Positions 8,506 through 18,463 are shown, counted from the stretch's first letter. The stretch: 64,000 nt of DNA from Billgrantia endophytica (GCF_002879615.1 NZ_PNRF01000013.1:1-64000); one strand, 5' to 3'. The notes: generated by a model from the sequence alone, not told the origin. Made by a program: numbers and translations.

Positions 8506-10080
8506 TCACTCCCACTCAATCGTCGCCGGCGGCTTGCTGCTGACGTCGTACGTCACGCGGGATACGCCAGCGATCTCGTTGATAATGCGGTTGGAGACGG
8601 TCTCCAGCAGCTCGTAGGGCAGATGCGCCCAGCGGGCGGTCATGAAATCAATGGTTTCCACGGCGCGCAGGGCGATGACCCATTCGTAGCGGCGGCCGTC
8701 GCCGACCACGCCGACGGACTTCACCGGCAGGAACACGGCGAAGGCCTGGCTGGTCTTGTGGTACCAGTCGGCGTTGTGCAGTTCCTCGATGAAGATGGCG
8801 TCGGCTTCGCGCAGGATGTCGGCGTACTCCTTCTTCACTTCGCCGAGGATACGCACGCCCAGGCCCGGTCCCGGGAAGGGGTGCCGGTAAACCATGTCAT
8901 ACGGCAGGCCGAGTTCGACGCCGAGCCGGCGCACTTCGTCCTTGAACAGCTCGCGCAGCGGTTCGACCAGCTTGAGCTTCATGGTCTCGGGCAGGCCGCC
9001 GACGTTGTGGTGCGACTTGATCACGTGGGCCTTGCCGGTCTTGCTGGCGGCGGATTCGATCACGTCGGGGTAGATGGTGCCCTGGGCCAGGAAGTCGACG
9101 CCTTCGATCTTGCTGGCTTCCTCATCGAACACGTCGATGAAGGTGTTGCCGATGATCTTGCGCTTGGCTTCCGGGTCGTTCTCGCCTTCCAGCTTGCCGA
9201 GAAAGAGCGCTTCGGCGTCGACGCGGATCACCTTGACGCCCATGTGCTTGGCGAAGGTCTCCATCACCTGCGCGCCTTCGTTCTTGCGCAGCAGGCCGTT
9301 ATCGACGAACACGCAGGTCAGCTGGTCGCCGATGGCGCGGTGCAGGAGTGCGGCCACCACGGAGGAGTCGACGCCGCCGGAGAGGCCGAGCAGCACGTGG
9401 CGGTCGCCCACCTGGTCACGCACGCGGGCGATCTGGTCCTCGATGATCTTGGCCGGGGTCCACAGGCATTCCGCTTGGCAAATACCGACCACGAAGTGCT
9501 CAAGGATGCGCTGGCCCTGCAGGGTGTGGGTTACCTCGGGGTGGAACTGCACGCCGTAGAAGTGCTTTTCGGCCCAGCTCATGGCGGCGATGGGGCAGCT
9601 CGGGGTGGAGGCCGTCACGGTGAAGGTGTCCGGCGCGCGGGCGACCTTGTCGCCGTGGCTCATCCACACGTCGAGCAGCGCCTTGCCGTCGTGGTCCACA
9701 TGGTCCTTGATGTCGCGGAACATGTCGTCGCTGCTGTCGATGGTGACCTGGGCGTAGCCGAATTCATGCTTGTTGGAGCCTTCCACGGCGCCGCCGAGCT
9801 GCTCGGCCATGGTCTGCATGCCGTAGCAGATGCCCAGCACCGGCAGGCCCAGCTCGAACACGCACTGCGGTGCCCGAGGCGAGCCCTCAGCCACGGTGGA
9901 CTCCGGCCCGCCGGAAAGGATGATGCCGTTGGGGGCGTACTCGCGGATCTCGTCTTCGGTGATGTCGAAGGCGCGAACCTCGGAGTAGACGCCGATCTCG
10001 CGCACGCGGCGGGCAATCAGCTGAGTGTACTGGGAGCCGAAGTCGAGGATCAGGATCTTGTGGGCGTGAATATCGGTCAT
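8506..10080 (-). CDS. guaA: GMP synthase (glutamine-hydrolysing)
   Basis: Converts XMP to GMP using glutamine and ATP, the last step of GMP synthesis. The 524 residues include an N-terminal class I glutamine amidotransferase domain with nucleophile Cys in GICYGMQ and His in VQFHPEV, an ATP pyrophosphatase P-loop SGGVDSS, and the C-terminal dimerisation domain ending IEWE. It follows guaB on the same strand with a 183-bp gap, the usual guaBA order, though the gap leaves room for a separate promoter. The 3' end of guaA is a known insertion point for genomic islands, and here a defence island follows it. Confidence 0.98.
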   Translation of the reverse strand: MTDIHAHKILILDFGSQYTQLIARRVREIGVYSEVRAFDITEDEIREYAPNGIILSGGPESTVAEGSPRAPQCVFELGLPVLGICYGMQTMAEQLGGAVEGSNKHEFGYAQVTIDSSDDMFRDIKDHVDHDGKALLDVWMSHGDKVARAPDTFTVTASTPSCPIAAMSWAEKHFYGVQFHPEVTHTLQGQRILEHFVVGICQAECLWTPAKIIEDQIARVRDQVGDRHVLLGLSGGVDSSVVAALLHRAIGDQLTCVFVDNGLLRKNEGAQVMETFAKHMGVKVIRVDAEALFLGKLEGENDPEAKRKIIGNTFIDVFDEEASKIEGVDFLAQGTIYPDVIESAASKTGKAHVIKSHHNVGGLPETMKLKLVEPLRELFKDEVRRLGVELGLPYDMVYRHPFPGPGLGVRILGEVKKEYADILREADAIFIEELHNADWYHKTSQAFAVFLPVKSVGVVGDGRRYEWVIALRAVETIDFMTARWAHLPYELLETVSNRIINEIAGVSRVTYDVSSKPPATIEWE

Positions 10081-10263
10081 CTGGGCGTCTCTACTGGCAA
10101 CGTAATGCGGCGGGCCAAGGGCAAGGCATAGGTAAGAGCGAGCGGTGTCGCTGGCTGAGCGTCAGGCTAGGCGAAAACGGCCGAAGCAGCGGAGTTGACG
10201 TGGTTGTCAATGAGCATGCTGAGGCCGTTTTCGACAACGCATGGCGCCAGATCAGCGGCGCCG

Positions 10264-11733
10264 CTATCCCGCTCGATAGTTCGGCGCTTCTTTCGTTATC
10301 TGCACATCATGCACATGGGATTCGGCGAAACCGGCACCGGTGATCTGCACGAATTCCGGCTTGGTGCGCATCTGCAGGATGTCGGTGCAGCCGGTGTAGC
10401 CCATGGAGGCGCGCAGGCCGCCCATCAGCTGGTGGACGATGGCGCTCATCACACCCTTGTAGGGCACGCGGCCTTCGATGCCTTCCGGCACCAGCTTGTC
10501 GGTACCGGCGTCCTTGTCCTGGAAATAGCGGTCGGAGGAGCCCTGGCTCTGGGCCATGGCACCCATGGAACCCATGCCGCGGTAGGCCTTGTAGGTACGG
10601 CCCTGGAACAGCTCGACCTCGCCCGGGGCTTCCTCGGTGCCGGCCAGCAGGCCGCCGACCATCACCGCGCTGGCACCGGCGGCAATCGCCTTGGCCAGGT
10701 CGCCCGAGAAACGCACGCCGCCATCGGCGATCAGCGGGATATCGTAGGGCTTGAGCGCCTCGGCCACGTTGGAAACCGCGGTGATCTGCGGCACACCGAC
10801 GCCGGCCACGATACGGGTGGTGCAGATGGAACCGGGGCCAATACCGACCTTGACGCCGTCGGCGCCGGCTTCGGCCAGGGCGCGGGCGGCATCGGCGGTG
10901 GCGATGTTGCCGCCGATCACCTGGATGTGCGGGAAGTGCTCCTTCACCCAGGCGACGCGGTCGATCACGCCACGGGAATGGCCGTGGGCAGTGTCGACGA
11001 TGATGGCATCAACGCCGGCTTCGGCCAGGGCGGTCACGCGGTCCTGGGTCTCGGGGCCGGTGCCGACGGCGGCGCCAACCAGCAGGCGGCCGTCGATGTC
11101 CTTGGCAGCGTTGGGAAAGGTACGGGCCTTCTCGATATCCTTGAAGGTAACCAGGCCGCGCAGGTGGAACTGGTCGTTGACCACCAGCATCTTCTCCACG
11201 CGGTGCTCCTGCATCCTGGACTTGATCACGTCCAGGGTGGTGTCCTCGGTCACGGTAACCAGGCGCTCGCGAGGGGTCATGATGTCGGCCACGCGGTCGC
11301 CGTGGTTGGGCTGGAAGCGCATGTCGCGCTCGGTGACGATGCCGACCAGGGTCTCGCCCTCCACCACCGGGAAGCCGGAGAAACCGTGCTCCTCGGCCAT
11401 GGCAAGCAGGTCTTCGAGCTTGGCCTTGGGGCCCACGGTAACAGGGTCCTTGACGATCACGCTTTCGTGCTTCTTGACCTTGCGCACCTCTGTCGCCTGC
11501 TGCGCGATAGTCATGTTCTTGTGAATGATGCCGATGCCGCCTTCCTGGGCCATGGCAATAGCCAGTCGCGCTTCGGTCACGGTATCCATGGCGGCGGAGA
11601 CGAGCGGAATGTTGAGAAAGAGGTCGCGGGTCAGGCGGGTCCGGAGGCTGACATCCTTGGGCAGGACCTCCGAGTAGCCGGGTACGAGCAAGACGTCATC
11701 GAACGTAAGAGCTTCTTGTGCCATGCGGAGCAT
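10264..11733 (-). CDS. guaB: Inosine-5'-monophosphate dehydrogenase
   Basis: Oxidises IMP to XMP with NAD, the committed step to GMP. The TIM barrel is interrupted by two CBS domains (about residues 90-200); the active-site Cys is in [11 protein letters not shown] and the flap in [10 protein letters not shown]. The start chosen is ATG at 11733, giving [13 protein letters not shown], which aligns with the E. coli start; a GTG at 11745 would add four residues. A sigma-70-like promoter lies 50-80 bp upstream. It precedes guaA. Confidence 0.97.
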   Translation of the reverse strand: MLRMAQEALTFDDVLLVPGYSEVLPKDVSLRTRLTRDLFLNIPLVSAAMDTVTEARLAIAMAQEGGIGIIHKNMTIAQQATEVRKVKKHESVIVKDPVTVGPKAKLEDLLAMAEEHGFSGFPVVEGETLVGIVTERDMRFQPNHGDRVADIMTPRERLVTVTEDTTLDVIKSRMQEHRVEKMLVVNDQFHLRGLVTFKDIEKARTFPNAAKDIDGRLLVGAAVGTGPETQDRVTALAEAGVDAIIVDTAHGHSRGVIDRVAWVKEHFPHIQVIGGNIATADAARALAEAGADGVKVGIGPGSICTTRIVAGVGVPQITAVSNVAEALKPYDIPLIADGGVRFSGDLAKAIAAGASAVMVGGLLAGTEEAPGEVELFQGRTYKAYRGMGSMGAMAQSQGSSDRYFQDKDAGTDKLVPEGIEGRVPYKGVMSAIVHQLMGGLRASMGYTGCTDILQMRTKPEFVQITGAGFAESHVHDVQITKEAPNYRAG

Positions 11734-11782
11734 AATCGGCAACACCCAGTGCGCTGGTGGGAGGGGAGAAGGTTAATCGACC

Positions 11783-11812
11783 ATTATAACGGGCGGGCTC
11801 GGGGTCGGGCAA
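11783..11812 (-). promoter_or_regulatory. guaB promoter, sigma-70 type
   Basis: On the minus strand TTGCCC (11807-11812) and a perfect TATAAT (11783-11788) are separated by 18 bp, 50 bp upstream of the guaB ATG. No clear PurR-type operator was recognised. Confidence 0.7.
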
Positions 11813-11967
11813 TGCGTAGACGCGGGCCGTGGCAGCAGCGAAAGCGGAAACATTTTGCAACCCAAGGAAACGTCTTCTCACTTACAGGATGGCAATCCTG
11901 ATCTAGGGTGAGAAGTGCATGCATGGAATCACTCGAGGCGGAACCACTCAAGGATAGGAGTGTTGAC

Positions 11968-12165
11968 ATGAACTGGGACCAGATCGAAGGCAAGTGGAAG
12001 GAAATGAAAGGCAAGGCTCGTTCCAGTTGGGGCGACCTTACCGACGATGAACTGGATCAGGTCGGCGGCAAGAAAGATGAGTTGATCGGCAGGGTGCAGA
12101 AGCGGTATGGCCTGGAGCGCGAGGAAGCGGAACGCCAGGTCGACGATTGGGCCAAGGGTCTCTAA
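11968..12165 (+). CDS. CsbD family stress protein
   Basis: Short hydrophilic protein of 65 residues with the CsbD signature: MNWDQIEGKWKEMKGK at the start, then WGDLTDDEL and a GKKDELIGRVQ repeat-like half. CsbD proteins are abundant under general stress; their biochemical role is unknown. The start at 11968 is chosen because it matches the family and has AGGAT/GGAG upstream; an open frame extends 60 bp further but lacks homology. It sits 105 bp before the PRC-barrel gene. Confidence 0.93.
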   Translation: MNWDQIEGKWKEMKGKARSSWGDLTDDELDQVGGKKDELIGRVQKRYGLEREEAERQVDDWAKGL

Positions 12166-12270
12166 GAACTGAGACAGGGCTTCAATCGGCAAGGAAGCAG
12201 GAAAGGCAGTTTTCATGGATGTCAGCAAATCAAGATCCAAGGTCTAAGGATAGGTCTAAGGAGAATCAAG

Positions 12271-12726
12271 ATGAAGAAGCGTGTAATGACAATCGCTGTT
12301 GCGGCCATGGCCGGTGGGCTTGCCTTCGGTACCCAGGCGGTTGCAGAGGAGGATCTCAGAACGGCACAGGGTCTGTATTCAGCCAATGATATTATCGGTG
12401 CCAATGTCTACCACGCTGATGATCCCGACGATGAAGTCGGTACCGTCGAGAACATTCTTCTGGACGATGACAGGCAGGTAACCGCGCTGGTGGTGAACGC
12501 CGGCGGTCTGTGGGGCATGGGTGGCGATGACGTCGTCGTCGATGTCGATCAGTTCAGCCTGGAAACCGAACTCGACGACGACCAGATGTTCGGTGATGGC
12601 AATGTCACCCACCGCATCGTGGTCGATGCCAGTGAGGAAGAGCTGGAAAACTTCCCGGAATACAACGAGGATTGGTTTAACGAAGAGCGTGAGCAGCGCC
12701 GCACCGACGGTGAAGGCTCCTGGTAG
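12271..12726 (+). CDS. Exported PRC-barrel domain protein
   Basis: A 151-residue protein with a Sec signal peptide (KKR then a hydrophobic stretch to AVAEE, cleavage near residue 25) and one PRC-barrel domain (about 36-115: NDIIGANVY, EVGTVENILLDDD, VTALVVNAGG). The tail is very acidic, as expected for a periplasmic protein of a halophile. PRC-barrel proteins of this kind are common in Halomonas and other proteobacteria, and their function is not established. A GGAG site lies 8 bases before the ATG. Two tandem hairpins follow the gene. Confidence 0.88.
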   Translation: MKKRVMTIAVAAMAGGLAFGTQAVAEEDLRTAQGLYSANDIIGANVYHADDPDDEVGTVENILLDDDRQVTALVVNAGGLWGMGGDDVVVDVDQFSLETELDDDQMFGDGNVTHRIVVDASEEELENFPEYNEDWFNEEREQRRTDGEGSW

Positions 12727-12745
12727 GGTAAGCCACACTGGAAAC

Positions 12746-12769
12746 CGTCATGACCCACCGGTCATGACG
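12746..12769. repeat. Perfect inverted repeat after PRC-barrel gene
   Basis: CGTCATGACC and GGTCATGACG form a 10-bp stem with a CACC loop. No T-run follows. It is either an RNA hairpin protecting the 3' end or a protein-binding palindrome. Confidence 0.75.
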
Positions 12770-12781
12770 TACTGAACGATG

Positions 12782-12812
12782 ATGACGCCGGGCCTTGCCC
12801 GGCGTCATTTCG
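12782..12812 (+). terminator. Intrinsic terminator of the PRC-barrel gene
   Basis: A perfect 12-bp stem ATGACGCCGGGC (12782-12793) with loop CTT is followed by TTTCGTT on the plus strand. It separates the stress genes from xseA. Confidence 0.85.
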
Positions 12813-12863
12813 TTGGTGCCCCGTATGATAAAGTAGTGCCTTCCCCGTCAGGAAAGACACCGT

Positions 12864-14204
12864 ATGCCCCGCTCCGACGACCCAGCCCTTTCGGTCAGTG
12901 AAGTGAACCGCCGCGCCCGGCAGCTGCTCGAGAGCGGCATCGGCGAGCTGTGGGTGGAAGGCGAGCTGTCCGGAGTGTCTCGCCCTGCCTCGGGGCATAT
13001 CTATTTCACCCTCAAGGATGCCTCCGCTCAGTTGCGCTGCGCACTGTTTCGCACCCGTGCCCGCTTCGTGGCGGCCCCGATGCGCGATGGCGATAGGGTC
13101 AAGGTACGCGGACGCGTGTCGCTGTTCGAACCCCGTGGCGACTACCAGCTGATTGCCGAAGCGGTGCAGGCCGCCGGTGAAGGCGAGCTTCTCGCGGCAT
13201 TGGAGCGATTGAAACAGCGCCTGGCCGCAGAAGGGGTCTTCGCCAACGCACGCCCCCTGCCCTGCCCGCCGCGCCACCTGCTGGTACTCACCTCGCCTAC
13301 CGGAGCGGCGATCCGCGACGTGCTGGCGGTACTGGCCGCTCGCTGGCCGCTCGCCCAGGTCACGCTGATTCCCGTGCCAGTGCAGGGGCATGAATCGGTG
13401 CCGGCATTGATCGCCGCCCTCGGGCTGCTCAACCGCCAGCAGACGCTCGACCCTGGCCAGGACGTGATATTGATCACCCGCGGCGGCGGTAGCCTGGAAG
13501 ACTTGTGGGCGTTCAATGACGAGAACCTGGCCCGGGCCATTTTCCATTCACGGCTGCCGGTGATGTCGGCGGTGGGCCACGAGGTGGACACTACTCTCTC
13601 GGACCTGGCTGCCGACGTGCGTGCACCGACACCCTCGGCGGCGGCGGAACAGCTGGTACCGGACCGACACGACCTGCTTCGCGGCCTGGATAGCCTGGAG
13701 CGTCAGCTAACACGCACCACCCAGGCCCGACTGAATCGCGAGGCGCAGCGCCTGGATCACCTGAGGGCACGGCTGCGCCACCCCGGCGAGGTGTTGGTCC
13801 GTCAGCGGCGCATGCTGGACGAGGTCGATGCCCGCCTGTCCCGGGCCCTGAAACGCCGGATTGGCGAAGAATGCTACCGCCTGGACCAGTTGCAGCGGCG
13901 CCTTTCGGCGCGACCGCCCAGGCGTGAGGTGGAGCTGGCCGGCAAGCGGCTGGCAAGTGCCGGGGCCCGACTCGGCCAGGCCATGCAGCACGGCCTGACC
14001 CGCCAGCACGAACGGCTTGCCGGCCTGGTCCGCCAGTTGCAGGCGGTGAGCCCGCTGGCGGTATTGGGGCGCGGCTACGCCATCCTGCAGGACGATTCGG
14101 GCAAGGTGGTGCGGCGGGCGGCCGACACCCAGCCCGGCCAGGCACTGACGGCCCGGCTGGGCGAAGGGAAGCTGAAAGTGGAAGTGAAGCGCCGCCTGAA
14201 GTAG
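12864..14204 (+). CDS. xseA: Exodeoxyribonuclease VII large subunit
   Basis: Catalytic subunit of ExoVII, which degrades single-stranded DNA from both ends into short oligonucleotides together with XseB. The 446 residues show the N-terminal OB-fold (SVSEVNRRARQLLE, then LWVEGELSG), the catalytic core with TSPTGAAIRDVL, ITRGGGSLEDLWAFNDE and SAVGHEVDTTLSDLAAD, and a long coiled-coil arm. No xseB lies next to it here. It is terminated from the upstream stress genes, and its start ATG at 12864 gives a normal N-terminus. Confidence 0.97.
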   Translation: MPRSDDPALSVSEVNRRARQLLESGIGELWVEGELSGVSRPASGHIYFTLKDASAQLRCALFRTRARFVAAPMRDGDRVKVRGRVSLFEPRGDYQLIAEAVQAAGEGELLAALERLKQRLAAEGVFANARPLPCPPRHLLVLTSPTGAAIRDVLAVLAARWPLAQVTLIPVPVQGHESVPALIAALGLLNRQQTLDPGQDVILITRGGGSLEDLWAFNDENLARAIFHSRLPVMSAVGHEVDTTLSDLAADVRAPTPSAAAEQLVPDRHDLLRGLDSLERQLTRTTQARLNREAQRLDHLRARLRHPGEVLVRQRRMLDEVDARLSRALKRRIGEECYRLDQLQRRLSARPPRREVELAGKRLASAGARLGQAMQHGLTRQHERLAGLVRQLQAVSPLAVLGRGYAILQDDSGKVVRRAADTQPGQALTARLGEGKLKVEVKRRLK

Positions 14205-14276
14205 GGAGAAGTTAAAGGTTTCTTCTGCGTCGCCGATATACCTAATATTCCTTTCTCCGCTACACGGAAGCTGCCC

Positions 14277-14936
14277 ATGGAAATGGCCAACGGCCTCGGC
14301 CCGACTTTCCGTCCCCTGCCTTCCACCGGCGAGTCGCCGCTGGCTAAGCGCATGCAGACGCAGCTGAAACAGTTGCAATCGCTACCGAGCCCCGATGAGA
14401 TCAAGAAGGAGAAGGATCGCAACAAGATCGGCATGTTGCTAATGCGCCTGGAAATGCTCAAGGCGATGTTGAAATACGCCTCGCCCCAGCAGCTCAAGGC
14501 ATTGGCCCGGGAGATCAAGGAGATCGCTCAAGAGCTGGCTGCCCTGGCCAAGCAGGCCGGCAGTACATCGCGCGCCACGGATCACCGCGAAGGGCTGGTC
14601 CAGCCCCAGGTAGAAGGCACGCCGGAACCGGCCGAGGCTGCATCGGTCGCTCCCACACAGCCACCTTCCGCTTCCGCCACTGGCGATGTGGAGCTGCGTG
14701 CCTTACTGGAGCTGGCAAAGGAGAGGTTGCAGGAGGTAATGGACCTGCTGCGTACGCGGGCGGCCGAACTCGACCGAGAATCGAAGCGTGATCTGAAAGA
14801 GGCCGAGGAGGCCTTGGGCGAGCTCACCCGCGGCCTCGACGCCACACCTCGCGGCGATTCGTTCTATGACAGCTTGGGCCAGATCGGTTCCACCGCCTTG
14901 GGCGGGGGAGTGGGGTTGGTCTCAGTCGACGTCTAG
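14277..14936 (+). CDS. Hypothetical protein with helical/coiled-coil regions
   Basis: Not recognised. The 219 residues are highly charged, with a long predicted helix around residues 35-95 (many Lys, Glu, Leu), a low-complexity Pro/Ala/Thr linker (about 95-140) and a second helical block (about 140-190). There is no signal peptide, transmembrane segment or Cys. It follows xseA by 72 bp in the same direction and could be cotranscribed. Start evidence is modest (CGGAAGC upstream of the ATG). Confidence 0.7.
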   Translation: MEMANGLGPTFRPLPSTGESPLAKRMQTQLKQLQSLPSPDEIKKEKDRNKIGMLLMRLEMLKAMLKYASPQQLKALAREIKEIAQELAALAKQAGSTSRATDHREGLVQPQVEGTPEPAEAASVAPTQPPSASATGDVELRALLELAKERLQEVMDLLRTRAAELDRESKRDLKEAEEALGELTRGLDATPRGDSFYDSLGQIGSTALGGGVGLVSVDV

Positions 14937-14986
14937 CAAGCTTTTCGAGCAAGTTGAAAGCAAAGGCTACCGCACTCGCCGCCGTA

Positions 14987-16402
14987 TCACTCCGGCTTGA
15001 AGGTGCTCGGCTCCAGCTCATGCCGGGCCAGCAGCTTGTAGAAGTCGGTTCGGTTACGCCCGGCGATACGGGCCGCCTGTGTCACGTTGCCCTCGGTGAT
15101 CTTGAGAACCTTGACCAGGTAACTGCGCTCGAAGGTGGCGCGGGCGTCATTGAAGGTGGGCAGGGCACACTCTTCAGCGACCAGGGCCTGGGCCACCAAG
15201 GCCTCGGGGATCATCGGCGAACGGGTCAGTGCCACACACTGCTCTACCACGTTGACCAACTGACGCACGTTGCCCGGCCAGGCGCTGGTCGCCAGCAGGT
15301 TGAGCGCTTCCGGCGAGAAACCTTTCACGAAGGGCTTGTGCCGCGCCGCCGCCAGGGCCACCAGGTGGCGCGCCAGCAGCGGCACGTCCTCGGCACGCTC
15401 CTTGAGCGGCGGAAGCTTGAGATTCACCACGTTGAGCCGGTAGAAAAAGTCCTCGCGGAACTCGCCCTGGTGCATGGCCTGACCGAGGTCCCGGTGGGTC
15501 GCGGAAATGATGCGCACGTTCACCGGCATCGAGGTGGTGGAGCCCAGCGGGCGAATCTGGCGCTCCTGCAGGGCCCGCAGCAGCTTGACCTGCAGGGCCA
15601 GCGGCATGTCGCCGATCTCGTCGAGGAAGAGCGTGCCGCCGTCGGCCGCCTGGAAAAGGCCCTGGTGTTCGCTCACGGCGCCGGTGAACGACCCCTTGGC
15701 ATGGCCGAAGAGTTCGCTCTCCAACAGTTGCTCCGGCAAGGCACCGCAGTTGATGGCGACGAAGGGCTTGCCGGCTCGCGGACTCGCCTGGTGAATGGCC
15801 CGGGCCAGCAGTTCCTTGCCCGAACCGGAGGGGCCGGTGACCAGTACGCTGACGTCCGAGGCCGCCACCATGCGCGCCTGTTCCAGCACCCGCTCCATCT
15901 CCGGGCTGCGCGTAATGATCTCGGCACGCCAGGCGTCGTCGCCCTCGCCGCCTGCCGGCGCCTGTGACAGGGCTTCGTCGATGGACTGGAAGAGCTCGTC
16001 CCGATCCACCGGTTTGGTGAGAAAGCTGAACACGCCCTGCTGGGTGGCATTGACCGCATCGGGTATCGAGCCATGAGCGGTCAGGATGATGACCGGCAGG
16101 CCCGGCACCTGGCGCTGGATCGCCTGGAACAGCGCCAGGCCATCCATTTCGTCCATACGCAGATCGGAGAGCACCAGATCGGGCCGCTCGGCACTCAGGC
16201 AGCGCAGCGCTTCCGAGCCACTCTCGGCCGTGGTGACACGAAAGCCGCGGCTCTCGAGCCGCATGCCCAACAGGCGCAGGAGACTGACGTCATCGTCTAC
16301 CAACAGAATATGTGCGCTGGATACCTTCGCGCCGGGTATCCGGACGCTGGCATGTCGAGCCTCGGACTTACGAGCATCAGTCAGTCGAGCCGCATCCATC
16401 AC
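14987..16402 (-). CDS. glrR: Sigma-54-dependent response regulator GlrR (QseF)
   Basis: Response regulator and bacterial enhancer-binding protein. The receiver domain carries VDDD and phospho-acceptor Asp80 in SDLRMDEMDG; the AAA+ domain has GPSGSGKE Walker A and LFLDEIGDMP Walker B; a Fis-type helix-turn-helix ends the protein (GNVTQAARIAGRNRTDFYKLL). Residue identity to E. coli GlrR is high by eye. The sigma-54-contact loop reads GSFTGA instead of the usual GAFTGA. The N-terminus has about 29 extra residues before the receiver, so the true start may be internal. It is the last gene of glrK-qseG-glrR; its likely target site lies upstream of glrK. Confidence 0.95.
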   Translation of the reverse strand: MMDAARLTDARKSEARHASVRIPGAKVSSAHILLVDDDVSLLRLLGMRLESRGFRVTTAESGSEALRCLSAERPDLVLSDLRMDEMDGLALFQAIQRQVPGLPVIILTAHGSIPDAVNATQQGVFSFLTKPVDRDELFQSIDEALSQAPAGGEGDDAWRAEIITRSPEMERVLEQARMVAASDVSVLVTGPSGSGKELLARAIHQASPRAGKPFVAINCGALPEQLLESELFGHAKGSFTGAVSEHQGLFQAADGGTLFLDEIGDMPLALQVKLLRALQERQIRPLGSTTSMPVNVRIISATHRDLGQAMHQGEFREDFFYRLNVVNLKLPPLKERAEDVPLLARHLVALAAARHKPFVKGFSPEALNLLATSAWPGNVRQLVNVVEQCVALTRSPMIPEALVAQALVAEECALPTFNDARATFERSYLVKVLKITEGNVTQAARIAGRNRTDFYKLLARHELEPSTFKPE

Positions 16403-16421
16403 GTCGTTTCTCCCATGTCGC

Positions 16422-16970
16422 TCAGGGCGACTGCTGTCTCAAGTTGATATTCTGCTCGATGGCGGTCAACGCCTCGAGCTTTTCGGCGAGCTGTTCGTTT
16501 TCCTGCTTCATGGCGGCCACGTCGCCGCGGGCGCGCGCCAGTTGGCCGGACATGGAGCGTCTTCCCTCCAGCTCATTGAGCCAATAGCGCAGCAGCGGCT
16601 GCAGCTTGGCAGGCGCCTCGTGGAGGTTGTCCCTGTAGAGGTCCGCAGCCTGTGACCACTGGCGCTCACTCCCCCAGGCCAGGGCCACGGCCCGGGCCAG
16701 GCTCAACTCGATCTCTCGCCCTGCCAGCCGTGCTTCCAGCGTTTCCAGCTTGGCGTTACGCCACGTGCTGTCGCCTCGCTGGGAGGCCAGCCCGAAGGCG
16801 ATCCAGTCGGGCAGCAGACAAACTTCCTCGTCAAAGGTCGGTACGGTGGCATGGCATTCCAGCGCCTCGGCTGCTTCTTCTGGCCGGGCGTGAGTCTGTT
16901 CGGGCAGAAGCTCGCAACCCGCCAACCACAGGGCCGAAAAAAAGGCACAGAAAATCTTCGTCGTCTTCAT
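16422..16970 (-). CDS. qseG: QseG-like outer-membrane lipoprotein
   Basis: Small lipoprotein between the kinase and regulator genes. The signal peptide ends in a lipobox LAGC (Cys19), and the C-terminal half is a coiled coil (about 145-175). In enterobacteria QseG interacts with the GlrK/QseE periplasmic part and tunes signalling. The position is the same here: it overlaps the end of glrK by 4 bases and ends 19 bp before glrR. Sequence similarity is weak outside the architecture, so the name rests mainly on synteny. Confidence 0.8.
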   Translation of the reverse strand: MKTTKIFCAFFSALWLAGCELLPEQTHARPEEAAEALECHATVPTFDEEVCLLPDWIAFGLASQRGDSTWRNAKLETLEARLAGREIELSLARAVALAWGSERQWSQAADLYRDNLHEAPAKLQPLLRYWLNELEGRRSMSGQLARARGDVAAMKQENEQLAEKLEALTAIEQNINLRQQSP

Positions 16971-18463
16971 CGTTCGCTCCTTGCGCCGATACCCGCCTGC
17001 ACGGGTTTCCTATTATTTATAGTGGTACTCAGCGGTACCGCCCGATGCGGCAGCGTCAGGCGGAAACACACATCCAGCTGCCTATCCTCGACAAGCTGCA
17101 GGCTGCCTTGATGAAGCCGGGCGCAGTCGGCGGCCACGGAGAGCCCGATGCCCGAACCCTTGAGCGGCCCCTTGCGCCGGGAGCGCCCCTGGTAGAAGGG
17201 TTCGAAAAGCTGCATGCGGTCATGCTCGGCAATGGGCTGGCCACTGTTGGCCACGTCCAGCACCAGATGCTCATGCCCTGCATGTGCCCGGATCAGCATG
17301 ACGCCGTCATCTTCGCCGTAGGCGATGGCGTTGGACACCAGATTATCGAGAATGCGCCCCATGGCGGTACGATCGACGACCCATTCCAGCGGGCCATCGA
17401 ACGCGGTCACCCGCATGCCCTTCTGCTCCAGCGCCAGCCGATGCTTGGCGAGGGTGCTCTTGACCAACGTAGCCAGATCCACGGGCTCGAGGGTAAGCCG
17501 ATGGTTATGCTGCAGCAAATTGTAATCGAGAAGCTGCTCGATCAGTCGCTGAAGCTCGCTGCCACTCGCGTCGATCAATGTGAGTATCTCGCGCTGATGC
17601 GGGCTCAGCTCACCCGCCACCCCATCGGCAAGCAGCGCGGAACCTTCCCGGACGCTGGCCAGCGGGGTCTTGAGTTCATGGGACATGTGACGCAGGAACT
17701 GCTGCTTCTGTGCCTCCAGCTCGTTGAGGCGAGACGAAAGCCAGGTCAGCCGTTCGCCCAGTTGCACCAGTTCTGCCGGGCCCTGGATCTTCTCCATCTC
17801 GGTATCTTCAACACCGCTGCCGATACCCAGGATACGGCGCTCCAACTGACGCACGGGCCGGATGATCAGCCAACTGAACAACAGCATCAACAGCAGACTG
17901 GCCGAGACCAGGGCGCCAGTCTGCAGCCAGAGCCGCGACTGCACGGCCACGGCCTGCTCACGGATCATCTCGATACGAGCATCGATGTGGCGGTTGGTGG
18001 CCCGCCGCATGGCTTCGGTATGCTGGGCGAAGGGGGCGAAGAGCGACAGCCAGACCTCCAGCTCCTCGGCATTCAGCTCCGGCAGCTGGGACAACAGCAG
18101 CAATTGTTCACCCAGGGCAATGACGTCGGGGTTATTGGGCAGCAAACGACGCTGCTGCGCCAGCAGATCCGCGAATTCGGCATGCCGCTCGGCATAGATA
18201 TCGAGCAGGCTCTCCTGTTCGATAACCGCATACTGGCGGGCGCTGCGCTCCATCTCCAGGGCCAGGCTGCTGAGTACTCGGGCGCGGCGGGTTTCTTCGA
18301 TTGCCTGACGCGCGCTGACATCCGCCAGTCGGGACAATTCGGAAAGGGCCTGACCAGCCTGGAACATCAAGATACCCAATGGCAGCATCACTACCAGAAA
18401 GGCCATCAGCACCAGCTGCGGCAGAGAGCGTGGACGCCATTGGCGCGAGACCCGTTCGGTCAT
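16967..18463 (-). CDS. glrK: Sensor histidine kinase GlrK (QseE)
   Basis: Membrane sensor kinase partner of GlrR. From the ATG at 18463 the order is one transmembrane segment (LVLMAFLVVMLPLGILMF), a periplasmic helical sensor of about 140 residues, a second transmembrane segment (TGALVSASLLLMLLFSWLII), HAMP, HisKA with phospho-acceptor His in MSHELKTPLASV, and HATPase_c with DNLVSNAIAYG and GSGIGLSVA. An open frame runs 144 bp further upstream but begins with unrelated residues, so the shorter start is preferred. The gene is directly downstream of the candidate small RNA gene on the same strand, as glmY precedes glrK in enterobacteria. Confidence 0.94.
   Translation of the reverse strand: MTERVSRQWRPRSLPQLVLMAFLVVMLPLGILMFQAGQALSELSRLADVSARQAIEETRRARVLSSLALEMERSARQYAVIEQESLLDIYAERHAEFADLLAQQRRLLPNNPDVIALGEQLLLLSQLPELNAEELEVWLSLFAPFAQHTEAMRRATNRHIDARIEMIREQAVAVQSRLWLQTGALVSASLLLMLLFSWLIIRPVRQLERRILGIGSGVEDTEMEKIQGPAELVQLGERLTWLSSRLNELEAQKQQFLRHMSHELKTPLASVREGSALLADGVAGELSPHQREILTLIDASGSELQRLIEQLLDYNLLQHNHRLTLEPVDLATLVKSTLAKHRLALEQKGMRVTAFDGPLEWVVDRTAMGRILDNLVSNAIAYGEDDGVMLIRAHAGHEHLVLDVANSGQPIAEHDRMQLFEPFYQGRSRRKGPLKGSGIGLSVAADCARLHQGSLQLVEDRQLDVCFRLTLPHRAVPLSTTINNRKPVQAGIGARSER

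Noticed and set aside
8458-10131. 557-codon plus-strand open frame opposite guaA
   Set aside because: It is the GC-rich antisense shadow of guaA, with His/Gly/Val/Asp-rich composition and no domain.
10195-11901. 568-codon plus-strand open frame opposite guaB
   Set aside because: Antisense shadow of guaB with the same biased composition.
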